IMG/VR virus record: IMGVR_UViG_3300018082_000024
Coordinates: 1-27,329 of that record
Length of the DNA: 27,329 nucleotides
Reading direction: 5' to 3' (one strand)
Origin: a virus
In this document: in pieces, positions 8,876 to 15,820 of the stretch
Layout: each line of letters opens with the position of its first letter
Numbering within the stretch: position 1 is the first letter of the stretch
Notes under the pieces: generated by a model
Told to the model about the DNA's origin: nothing
What the model saw: only the letters and a program-made list of their open reading frames with translations
Database searches by the model: none
Made by a program: the position numbers and the translations under genes

Positions 8876-8950
8876 TGCGTATTCCTTTCCCGGCCTGCGG
8901 GCCTACTGTCCCTTTACGCTAGGTGACATAGGGCTGTGCTAGTTACCGCT

Positions 8951-9040
8951 TTAGCAGCCATATTGGAGGCAGTACGCCCCCCAGAGCGATCCGGCTGCAA
9001 GGATCGCCCACCACGCAAGCCACACACCCATGAACAGCAT
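8951..9040 (-). CDS. 29-aa Trp-rich single-membrane-span peptide
   Basis: This very short frame starts with ATG 3 bases after the major capsid stop and ends with TAA. Its first 24 residues form one hydrophobic, Trp-rich stretch (FMGVWLAWWAILAAGSLWGA), followed by a short tail YCLQYGC. A single membrane span is clear from the sequence. Possible roles are a pinholin-like, lysis-associated or virion membrane peptide, all speculative. No strong Shine-Dalgarno is seen, so translation would rely on coupling to capsid translation. The hydrophobic run without a polar break makes a chance frame less likely. Confidence 0.45.
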   Translation of the reverse strand: MLFMGVWLAWWAILAAGSLWGAYCLQYGC

Positions 9041-9043
9041 ATG

Positions 9044-9991
9044 TCACGCGGTGGGCAAAACTGCGTCCGAAGTGATCGTGATCCCAAAAGCTAGGGGCCT
9101 GTGCACACCCGCGACATACGAGCCGGTAAAGACCAGCTCCTTGCCACGCAGGGACACGTCTTCCTGGGTGTCCTCCATTGGCTCGAACTCAGAGACGTAG
9201 ATAAGCCCCTCTCGCGAGCAGACCACGCCCTCAGCATCGTTGGATGCATCCACTGGGATGTTGGCGGAAGTTACGATGGTTGCTCCCGCGAGTGTGCCGA
9301 TGGCCTTGCTCCCCTGTTGGAGCACCTGATCGCCAAAGGCAGTGCGGCCCGGGCCAACGGTGGCGCCCGCAGCGGTTGGCACGTAGACGTTTGTTCCTGT
9401 CGGCACGTCGGTCAGCGGGATGATCCGGTTCGCTACCGAGTGAATGGAGCAGGGATGAAAGATGCCGAAGTAGGGCTCCGGCGCTGGCTCCGGCGTGGTG
9501 ACGTTGTTGCCGACACGGATACCGGCCACGCCCGCCGAGATGAGGCCAGGGCTCAGGACGGTTCCCGCAGCGCCGAGTGTGGCAGTGGTGAAGCTATCGA
9601 ACTCGTTGGCGATGTCGGTGTCTTCCTTGAGGTAGTAGGCAGCCGCCATCATGCGTCCCGTCTGGCGCATGAGATCAGGGTCAGCCACCCGCCGCACGGT
9701 CGTGCGGGGTAGGATGACCTTGAGGCCGACCTCGTTAGGGCTGTAAGCGGTTTGGGCATCAGAGAGGTCTTGCGCCTCGGTGATGTCAACGCCATCGGAA
9801 AGGTCGCGGGCAATCAGCCGTCCGTAGTCCAGGATGACCTTGGAGCGGCCCGAGTGCGGCGCGAGCGTGAACTTGGTGGTGTAGTCCTTCAGCTTCGGAA
9901 TCTCGTCCCGTAGCCGATAGAACTCCGTAATCATGGTATTCAGCGAAGCATCCAGCGCCTCGCCTACGCCTGCCAGTTGCGGTCCGGGCAT
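9044..9991 (-). CDS. Major capsid protein (HK97-fold candidate)
   Basis: The product has 315 aa, directly downstream of the coiled-coil scaffold gene. An optimal ribosome binding site, AAGGAG at 7 bases before the ATG, fits high expression. The sequence shows the layout of major capsid proteins: a helical N-terminus, an extended strand region with HSGRSKVILDYGRL, a domain with helices (QTGRMMAAAYYLKEDTDI), a conserved-looking PYFGIFHPCSIHSV segment, GSKAIGTLAGATIVTSANIP, and a terminal strand (HRPLAFGITITSDAV). No single catalytic motif exists for this family; the assignment rests on length, pattern and the terminase-portal-scaffold-capsid order. Confidence 0.8.
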   Translation of the reverse strand: MPGPQLAGVGEALDASLNTMITEFYRLRDEIPKLKDYTTKFTLAPHSGRSKVILDYGRLIARDLSDGVDITEAQDLSDAQTAYSPNEVGLKVILPRTTVRRVADPDLMRQTGRMMAAAYYLKEDTDIANEFDSFTTATLGAAGTVLSPGLISAGVAGIRVGNNVTTPEPAPEPYFGIFHPCSIHSVANRIIPLTDVPTGTNVYVPTAAGATVGPGRTAFGDQVLQQGSKAIGTLAGATIVTSANIPVDASNDAEGVVCSREGLIYVSEFEPMEDTQEDVSLRGKELVFTGSYVAGVHRPLAFGITITSDAVLPTA

Positions 9992-10002
9992 GGGTTATCT
10001 CC

Positions 10003-10872
10003 TTAGTAGTTCATACCGCTGTTGTAGGCAGCGGTACGTTGTGCTTGTAATTCTTGGTAGGCGGCATCGTCGCCGTCGTTACGAGCCTGGAGGATGGCTG
10101 ACTCGAGGTCGCGAATGGTGGTGAAACCCCTACCCGCTGCACCCGCTGGGCGAGGGACACGCCCATTCTCACGCCTTATCAGCGGCTCTTGTTCCGCCAG
10201 TCTCGCCTTCAGCGCCTCGTTCTCCTTGCGGAGCGTGTCCGCTTCAGACTTGATAGCGGTGGTTGCCTTCTCAGCGGCCTTCTTGGCGATGGTGGGAGCG
10301 ATACGTTCAAAGAACTCCTCAGCCCTTCCCGCCTTCGCTGCGTCCAGCGCGAGGTCAAGCCCATCGGCGTCCTCGAAGCCTAAGACCTCTCGGACAAGCC
10401 TTTGACCAACCCAGCGCTCCGTCTGCTCCTCCACTGTCTCGACGGCGCGGGACTTCTCATTCTCCTGCTCGGCAACCTCACGAGCGCGGTAACGAGCAAG
10501 CTGCTCGTCTTGAGGGGTAACCTCCTCGCCAGCGTCAAGCCTTTGCCTATACGTCTTGGCGAGTTCTTCCTGCTCTGCCGCCTTCAGCGTCGTGGCCTTG
10601 AGCTGATTCCTGGTAGTATCCAGAAGGCTCTGCCACTTGCGCTCATCAGCCTCTTGCTTCTTTTTAAGAGAAGCTATTTCGGCCTGGATCGTTGTGAGTT
10701 CGGGAGTGGAAGCAGGAGATGGAGACTCGACTTGCGGTGTCGCCTCGCTCTCCCCTTCCTGTGCCAAGACAGGTTGCGCGTCCCCCTCTTGAGTTACAGG
10801 CAGCTCCGGTATAGACAGCAGTTCCTCAGCCGCAACCTGAAGTTCCGTTGTCGGTGTCGAAGTCCCGTTCAT
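10003..10872 (-). CDS. Scaffolding protein, coiled-coil
   Basis: I take the start at MNGTSTPTTELQ (ATG at 10872), preceded by GGGAGGT at a longish distance. A longer frame reaching 11019 would cross the hairpin terminator and part of the Com-like gene. The 289-aa product is low in aromatic residues and very rich in Glu, Lys, Gln and Ala. It has long heptad-like helices from about residue 60 (TTIQAEIASLKKKQEADERK) to about 240 (EADTLRKENEALKARLAEQE), and a short basic C-terminus. Internal scaffolds of tailed phages have this composition and sit directly before the capsid gene, as here. Confidence 0.8.
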   Translation of the reverse strand: MNGTSTPTTELQVAAEELLSIPELPVTQEGDAQPVLAQEGESEATPQVESPSPASTPELTTIQAEIASLKKKQEADERKWQSLLDTTRNQLKATTLKAAEQEELAKTYRQRLDAGEEVTPQDEQLARYRAREVAEQENEKSRAVETVEEQTERWVGQRLVREVLGFEDADGLDLALDAAKAGRAEEFFERIAPTIAKKAAEKATTAIKSEADTLRKENEALKARLAEQEPLIRRENGRVPRPAGAAGRGFTTIRDLESAILQARNDGDDAAYQELQAQRTAAYNSGMNY

Positions 10873-10908
10873 TGCCAAGGGTGGCACCTCCCGTGAGACC
10901 CTATAAGA

Positions 10909-10940
10909 AAACCCCTGAAAGGTTGGCCCTCCAGGGGTTT
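10909..10940 (-). terminator. Intrinsic terminator between com-like and scaffold genes
   Basis: AAACCCCTG (10909-10917) and CAGGGGTTT (10932-10940) form a perfect 9-bp inverted repeat around a 14-base loop. Read on the minus strand, the second arm ends in GGGGTTTTCTTATAG, giving a U-rich run after the stem. It lies in the 97-bp gap after the com-like stop and before the scaffold start. It could end or attenuate the terminase-portal transcript before the capsid genes. Confidence 0.6.
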
Positions 10941-10943
10941 GTG

Positions 10944-10958
10944 CTCGCTCTAGGGCGA
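10944..10958 (-). other. Second small hairpin after the com-like gene
   Basis: CTCGC and GCGAG face each other around a 5-6 base loop (plus-strand CTCGCTCTAGGGCGAG region). It is only a 5-bp stem, placed between the com-like stop codon and the main terminator. It may extend the RNA structure there or be incidental. Confidence 0.3.
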
Positions 10959-10969
10959 GTGCTATTGCG

Positions 10970-11152
10970 TTATCGCTGTATAGTAAGCGAATCGATCCCC
11001 GTTTTGTCAATATTTGCATCTAAGGTCAGCGTCACGAAGGTCTTACAACGAGGGCAGCGGGTCTCTATCGTGCCAAAGCCACGACCATCGTGCTTCAAGA
11101 GCAAATGACCACAAGAAGGGCAGCGCCATTCGCGGAGGTTAGCGGTTCTCAT
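10970..11152 (-). CDS. Com-like zinc ribbon protein
   Basis: This 60-aa protein reads LREWRCPSCGHLLLKHDGRG, then GTIETRCPRCKTFVTLTL. C11 and C14 pair with C33 and C36, and the spacing and flanking residues closely match the Mu Com family of small zinc-binding translational regulators. In phage Mu, Com binds mRNA and switches on mom translation; many phages carry Com-like proteins without a mom gene. The ATG overlaps the TGA of the 1331-aa gene by 4 bp. No mom-like DNA modification gene is recognised in this window, so the target is unknown. Confidence 0.72.
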   Translation of the reverse strand: MRTANLREWRCPSCGHLLLKHDGRGFGTIETRCPRCKTFVTLTLDANIDKTGIDSLTIQR

Positions 11153-14100
11153 CGTCCCAGTATTTCTCGAAGGCCACTATTGCGCGTTGGTGCGCCAGCC
11201 GTCGCAGGTACTCTTGTTGAAGCGGCAAGCGGCGGCATTGTCGCTCTGGTAACTGGCGTACTTATCTGGAGCGGCGCGGTCCCTAATGGCGGCACACTCG
11301 GAACCTTCCCACCTTCAATCAACTCCAGCTTCATCTCGTTGCGCACCTTTTCCCGCACCTTGTCTATCACTCGCTCCACGCCCTTCTTCTGAATCTCAGG
11401 CGGCAAGGAAGTAATCGTTGGATCAGACAACAGCTTGCTGAGCGTGTCGTAGACCATCATGCCGCTCACCTGGCGATAGCGATGGGCAGTTTTGCTATCC
11501 ATCTTGATAGACTCGGTCCCGATGGTAAGACGGTCGGAGATAAATCCAGGAGTGACGCCAATATTAACAAGTTGCTCCGTCAGAGGATCAGGAGTATCTG
11601 GCGGCAAAGCAGCAGGCAGGAACGCCATCAGGCCAGAACCACCCTTTCGTTCCACGTCCTTGCCGAAAACGTCCTGACGGGTGAGAACTTGCTGACTAAG
11701 ACCAGGGATGCCCGTCTCAATGCGCTCCCAGATATCGTCCGGGTCTCGCATAATCGTATCAATCGCCTGAGCCACATTACGCTGCAATCCACTCAGGGGG
11801 TTGAATCCACCCGCGATGCTTGCCAGCCACGCTTCGGCATACCGCACGGGGTCAGTGGCCGCATTCACCATGTCGGAGAATCCCCGCAGGAACGACATAT
11901 CCAAAAACGATCCCACCGTGAGCGCTGCTGCAGTAATCGCTGACTCCTCGGGGTCGCTACCTTGCATAAATGAATCACCGATCACCGAGGAAAGGAGCAA
12001 TGGGAAAGCCACGGGACCAAGCCAGCGGTAATCCATCCAGTTGTCACCAATTTTAATGCTATATGGCTGTTTGCCGAGACGGTAGAACTCGTCACGCTGC
12101 GCAGGGGTAGTCGGCGCCCTACCTGTAAGGTTGCCATTGGCGAAAGCGGCGGCGCCCCAAGCGGTCATACCAGAGCCGATTATGCCCTTCGCCAATGTCT
12201 CTGCTGCCTTGGGGTCACGGCGAGCTAATTGCACCAAACCCTGACCTGCGCCATAGGGAGTGAGCGCGAGCCCCTGTCGAAAGATATTCCCTGGTGTTTT
12301 GACAAAGGGAACAATGAAGCGGGCCAGCGGCACCTTCTCCCGAATATCGAGAAACGTCTGGGTAATCTTGCCAGGCTCATCGGTAAAGGTCGCCATGTGG
12401 GAGAACTTCCCGGCCCCGGCGAGCATATCGTCAGTGGGACTCTCTATTAAATCTGCGATTCTATCGGCTTGCGCCTGGCCCTTCAGACCTGCTTTGATTG
12501 CTTTTCGCACAGCCAGTGCTGCCAGCTCTGATTGGAAAGCCATGCTCTTCGCGAAGGCATCGCTGGCTACTAAGAATCGACCTCCTGCATTGAGCGGGTT
12601 AGCGATGCCACCAGGGAACTCATAGTGCGCAGGTCGATCAAACTGGGCAGCGTCTTCAATGTCAAAGCCGTTACGCAACACATGAAGTGCTTTCCGAAAT
12701 CCTTCTGGCATCCCTTGCAAGAAACCCATTGCTGAAGGCAAAGCCTCATCAGGGAAGAACTCTTGTGGGCGTCCTTGCAACTTCGATATGGGATAGTCCA
12801 GGGCTCCTCGGACACCACGAATGGGGATTTGTAGAGTGCCATTGACGGCGTTGCTCACAATATTGCGAATATGCGTTTTGGGGCCAGAGAGCACGTTGGA
12901 AATCCAGTAACTCTGCAACTTATCAAAGTTACTGAACTTGCCCTTGCGCAGGTTGTTCAGCGCCTTTTGAAAAGCAGGGTCTACCTCACCGAGGCCAAGT
13001 TGCTGGCCTCGCGCTAACTGATTTACTTTACGCTCTACCTCAGCCATAATTTTGGGCGGCTGTCCACCGCCTGAAGGTGGCTGTGCCCCAGTTGCAGTTG
13101 GCGGTTTGGGCGGTTCTATCGGTGGAGGTAGCGAGGTTCCAGTAGCCTGCGCAATCGAGCGCTCCAGCGTTTCCTCTAAGGAAGGTTGTGCCTCACGAAT
13201 ACGCTTGACTTCAGCGCCGATGGAGGCCATCTCATCGGGATTGGCCTCTCCCTTCTCGAAGAAGTTGTAGATGCGCCCTCGAAGAGCAGCCCCTTCTGGC
13301 GTTCCAGCTAAGCCTTCAGATCGTAGGAACTCATCGGCCTGCGAGCGCGCAATCGCTCGTTGCTGAGGGTTTGTTGGAGCAGCCTGCGCAAGCTCCCCTT
13401 CTGGCACAGCGGCAGATGGGCCAGGCGTTGCCTTACGACCTTGAAGCCACGCCTCAAACTCGGCTGGCTCATCGAGGCTAGGGATTCCGCGCTTTTGCCG
13501 AACAGCACGAACCATCGTTTGTAGTTCCCTAACATCGGTAATGTCCTTCACCTCTGGCATGAGCACATCAACAATTTGACGCGCTGGTAAACGCTGTGCA
13601 GCCAGTTCTTCAATGCGATCTGAAACACCCATTTGGTCGGCGCGTGCTACCAAACGATCCAAGTCCTGCCGTAGCCAATCTGGGATTCGTGCAAAGCCTT
13701 CCTCAGAGCCCACGAGCTTGTTCAACGGCTGGAAGTTTGCCTGCAAACGCTGTACCAGACCTGGCCTCGTGGCCTCTTGGCCTGAATAGCGGATCATGTC
13801 TGGGTTACGCACCATGTAGATGTTGCCAGACTGAACAGCGTCCAGCCCCTTCTCTTCCATGTAACGCCACACGGCAGCATCAGGATTGCGGCCAATAGAC
13901 TCGCCTACCTCACCGATGATGCTCTTGAGATTGACCTTCCGCACCTTCGCTTTCGGATCGAGGGTGACACGGAACATGCGTGGGCCAGCGCCTTCCGTCT
14001 CACCAGCAGAGACGGCGTAGGTTGCTGCGTAATTCGGGTCTTTCGATAGGTAGACAACGCCACCAGGAGGGGCTGCTAGTTCATCGAAGGCTCTAGTAGC

Positions 14101-15144
14101 GGTCGTGCCGTGAAAGAGCGGAGTTGGTGCACGAGGTCCAACGGCCTCTCCTATTTCTGCTACAGCACGCCTGATGCCTCGCCCTGCTAATCGCCCTCCA
14201 ACCTGTCCTACCTTGCCGACGGGCAAGAAGCCCACAGGGTCAGCGATTGCGCCAAGAGCACCACGGCCAGTCAAACGTCCCAGTAGGGTATTGATGCCAC
14301 CTAATTCACCAACACCTGCGCCTTCTAGGAATGGTTCGGCAGTTGGCAATGAGGAGAGGACGCCGAGAGCTGGGCCGAGTCCAAAGGGGAGATTGCGTGT
14401 AATGGGATTCTGCTGCATCGCCTGGACGTTCTCAGGAATGCTCTGAATCCCGCGCCCATAAGCGTCAAGTTGAGCGCCAATCCCTCGACCGAGGCTGCCC
14501 AGAACACCGCCAAAGCCTGCCCCTTGTCCAGGAGCAGCATTGGCCCTAGCAAGCCGTGCACGCATCTCGGGTGTCATCTGCGGCCCTGCGTCGAAGCCCT
14601 CCGCTTCCTCGCCAGAAGGTGTATATAAGGAAGGCGTCTCGAAGCTTGTGCTCCCACCACCACCACCGAAGTCAGAAGGCCCTCCCGTGGAATATCGGTC
14701 GTAGGAAGCCTGGTACTTTCGTGCGGCGCCTATGGGATCGTAGGGTCGCTGAGCGGCGGCGATGAGTTGCCCTGGTGTGCCCTGGAAGCCTGACTCCAGG
14801 AGTCGCCGCACGTCGGCAGCGAAGCGCTGAGTCTGGCGCACGGGGTCGATGTCGCGGGGAGCCTGGGCGCCCCTTCCTTTAAGGTGCTCTTGGTAGGGGC
14901 CGTAGCTCTGCCCCTGGTCGCCAACGCGGTTGTAATACTCGTTGGGGTCGTCGTAGAAGCCGCCCTCGTTCTCGACCGTGGCGAGGGCGAGGTAGGGGTC
15001 GATGCCCTCTTTCTGGGCAGCGCTGTAGATCGTGCCTCGGATGCCGCCATAAGGAGTAGTCCTTCCTCCATAGGCGTTGGAGACGAGGCCACCGAGACGC
15101 GAGGAGCCGCTACGGTAGCCGGATAGCCGCTCACGGAGGCTCAT
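11149..15144 (-). CDS. Giant multidomain protein: lytic transglycosylase, ART-like, ejection-type region
   Basis: The product has 1331 aa. Residues about 35-150 form a lysozyme-like transglycosylase domain: EGIDPYLALATVENEGGF places a candidate catalytic Glu at 58, and GQSYGPYQEH follows. Residues about 342-455 look like an ADP-ribosyltransferase of the polyvalent-protein type: PLFHGTTATRAFDEL, then VVYLSKDPNYAATYA, then GLDAVQSGNIYMVRNPDMIR. The usual acidic catalytic residue near the third motif is not obvious. A Pro/Gln-rich linker (about 570-700) precedes a long region (about 740-1170) with SGPKTHIRNIVSNAVNG and PLARFIVPFVKTPGNI, recurring in large phage proteins. The C-terminus is a charged helix plus a Pro/Thr tail. 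It probably travels in the virion and is ejected with the DNA (inference). The start overlaps the membrane peptide gene (ATGA). Confidence 0.72.
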   Translation of the reverse strand: MSLRERLSGYRSGSSRLGGLVSNAYGGRTTPYGGIRGTIYSAAQKEGIDPYLALATVENEGGFYDDPNEYYNRVGDQGQSYGPYQEHLKGRGAQAPRDIDPVRQTQRFAADVRRLLESGFQGTPGQLIAAAQRPYDPIGAARKYQASYDRYSTGGPSDFGGGGGSTSFETPSLYTPSGEEAEGFDAGPQMTPEMRARLARANAAPGQGAGFGGVLGSLGRGIGAQLDAYGRGIQSIPENVQAMQQNPITRNLPFGLGPALGVLSSLPTAEPFLEGAGVGELGGINTLLGRLTGRGALGAIADPVGFLPVGKVGQVGGRLAGRGIRRAVAEIGEAVGPRAPTPLFHGTTATRAFDELAAPPGGVVYLSKDPNYAATYAVSAGETEGAGPRMFRVTLDPKAKVRKVNLKSIIGEVGESIGRNPDAAVWRYMEEKGLDAVQSGNIYMVRNPDMIRYSGQEATRPGLVQRLQANFQPLNKLVGSEEGFARIPDWLRQDLDRLVARADQMGVSDRIEELAAQRLPARQIVDVLMPEVKDITDVRELQTMVRAVRQKRGIPSLDEPAEFEAWLQGRKATPGPSAAVPEGELAQAAPTNPQQRAIARSQADEFLRSEGLAGTPEGAALRGRIYNFFEKGEANPDEMASIGAEVKRIREAQPSLEETLERSIAQATGTSLPPPIEPPKPPTATGAQPPSGGGQPPKIMAEVERKVNQLARGQQLGLGEVDPAFQKALNNLRKGKFSNFDKLQSYWISNVLSGPKTHIRNIVSNAVNGTLQIPIRGVRGALDYPISKLQGRPQEFFPDEALPSAMGFLQGMPEGFRKALHVLRNGFDIEDAAQFDRPAHYEFPGGIANPLNAGGRFLVASDAFAKSMAFQSELAALAVRKAIKAGLKGQAQADRIADLIESPTDDMLAGAGKFSHMATFTDEPGKITQTFLDIREKVPLARFIVPFVKTPGNIFRQGLALTPYGAGQGLVQLARRDPKAAETLAKGIIGSGMTAWGAAAFANGNLTGRAPTTPAQRDEFYRLGKQPYSIKIGDNWMDYRWLGPVAFPLLLSSVIGDSFMQGSDPEESAITAAALTVGSFLDMSFLRGFSDMVNAATDPVRYAEAWLASIAGGFNPLSGLQRNVAQAIDTIMRDPDDIWERIETGIPGLSQQVLTRQDVFGKDVERKGGSGLMAFLPAALPPDTPDPLTEQLVNIGVTPGFISDRLTIGTESIKMDSKTAHRYRQVSGMMVYDTLSKLLSDPTITSLPPEIQKKGVERVIDKVREKVRNEMKLELIEGGKVPSVPPLGTAPLQISTPVTRATMPPLAASTRVPATAGAPTRNSGLREILGR

Positions 15145-15227
15145 TTATTCATCCGCCACAGGTGGAGCATCGCCAACCAGAGGAAGGAGTAGGAGACGAG
15201 GATGAGAACGACGGTGAGGACGAACAT
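15141..15227 (-). CDS. 28-aa single-span membrane peptide
   Basis: The short frame begins ATG at 15227 (or GTG at 15230), overlapping the TGA of the zinc-ribbon gene, and ends with a TGA that overlaps the ATG of the 1331-aa gene (ATGA). The translation is one hydrophobic helix (FVLTVVLILVSYSFLWLAML) with a basic end (HLWRMNK), giving a probable N-out/C-in topology by the positive-inside rule. Coupling on both sides supports a real gene. A holin-like role or help with membrane passage of the neighbouring protein is possible but unproven. Confidence 0.55.
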   Translation of the reverse strand: MFVLTVVLILVSYSFLWLAMLHLWRMNK

Positions 15228-15385
15228 CACCCGACTGCTTCAAACGGCAGAGGAAGCACAAGCACTTCAAAATGGTACTGGCAGAGATACACTAACTTCC
15301 CCGTTGCGTACCGATACAGATGAAGCGCGGCAACATTACAACCGCCAGCCTCACACCTTCGCTCCTCAATCCACCCAGGAATCAT
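15227..15385 (-). CDS. 52-aa zinc-ribbon-like protein
   Basis: I take the start at MIPGWIEERRCEAGGC (ATG at 15385). The frame stays open back to 15466, but that part is Arg-rich and overlaps the previous gene, so it looks like a shadow. C11, C16, C35 and H38 have zinc-ribbon spacing (RRCEAGGCNVAALHLY, then LVYLCQYHFE). It lies 4 bases after the preceding stop, and its TGA overlaps the membrane peptide start. The function is unknown; a nucleic-acid or protein-binding role is typical for such folds. Confidence 0.55.
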   Translation of the reverse strand: MIPGWIEERRCEAGGCNVAALHLYRYATGKLVYLCQYHFEVLVLPLPFEAVG

Positions 15386-15389
15386 ACGC

Positions 15390-15623
15390 TTACTCGATCT
15401 CCCCTCGCACCGCCTTCGCCTGCAATTCCATCGCCTCTTCGAGCGTGAGTTCTGCACCCAGGACACGCTGGCGCACTTCTGCCCTCAGCGGCTCTAGCGT
15501 GTAGCCAGCGGGGGCAGGCTCACGGGTATCGACTGCTGGAGGCGGCTCGACCCACTGCTCATGGACTTGCCAGTGAGTCTTTTTGTCCTGTGTCTCATAG
15601 GAGGATAGAAAGTAGGTCTTCAT
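15390..15623 (-). CDS. Hypothetical protein, 77 aa
   Basis: The ATG overlaps the TGA of the Tat-leader gene by 4 bp (ATGA). The protein starts MKTYFLSSYETQDKKTHW, has a Pro-rich middle (EPPPAVDTREPAPAGY) and a charged helical C-terminus (LRAEVRQRVLGAELTLEEAM). No motif or membrane segment is visible. It is a member of the chain of small genes between portal and the 1331-aa protein. Confidence 0.58.
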   Translation of the reverse strand: MKTYFLSSYETQDKKTHWQVHEQWVEPPPAVDTREPAPAGYTLEPLRAEVRQRVLGAELTLEEAMELQAKAVRGEIE

Positions 15624-15820
15624 GCCACGAATGTCACATTATGGACTTGTTCCCAGGAATGTCCGTGCTTTGTAGATCGGTAAAGTTTCTGATCTCCGTT
15701 TGAGAACACGGTGATGTACATTACGCCTGACCATTCGATAGCGCGTTCTTGCAACGGCGCGCCCAGGAATAGCCAAGAAGCGACACCTACAACAGAACCC
15801 AGAAACTGGCGGCGGTTCAT
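15620..15820 (-). CDS. 66-aa protein with twin-arginine-type leader
   Basis: The N-terminus MNRRQFLGSVVGVASWLFLG combines the twin-arginine motif (RRQFLG) with a hydrophobic stretch, as in bacterial Tat signal peptides; GAPLQERA could hold a cleavage region. The mature part, about 35 aa, includes YITVFSNGDQKLYRSTKHGHSWEQV, whose STKHGHSW segment resembles an Asp-box (S-x-x-x-G-x-S/T-W) of sialidase-type repeats. The gene overlaps both neighbours by 4 bp (ATGA on both sides), so it belongs to the head operon. Export of a tiny folded domain is an inference. Confidence 0.6.
   Translation of the reverse strand: MNRRQFLGSVVGVASWLFLGAPLQERAIEWSGVMYITVFSNGDQKLYRSTKHGHSWEQVHNVTFVA

Noticed and set aside
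8890-8905. GGCC-type mini-palindrome before the decoration-like gene
   Set aside because: The stem is only about 4 bp and no U-run follows; likely chance in GC-rich sequence.
8183-8926. Plus-strand frame of 247 codons opposite the decoration-like gene
   Set aside because: It is antisense to a well-formed operon gene with its own ribosome binding site; the translation has no domain-like pattern.
15386-15466. Longer N-terminus of the 52-aa zinc-ribbon protein
   Set aside because: The added part is Arg-rich, overlaps the preceding gene by 77 bp and looks like an off-frame reading; the ATG at 15385 fits the operon spacing.
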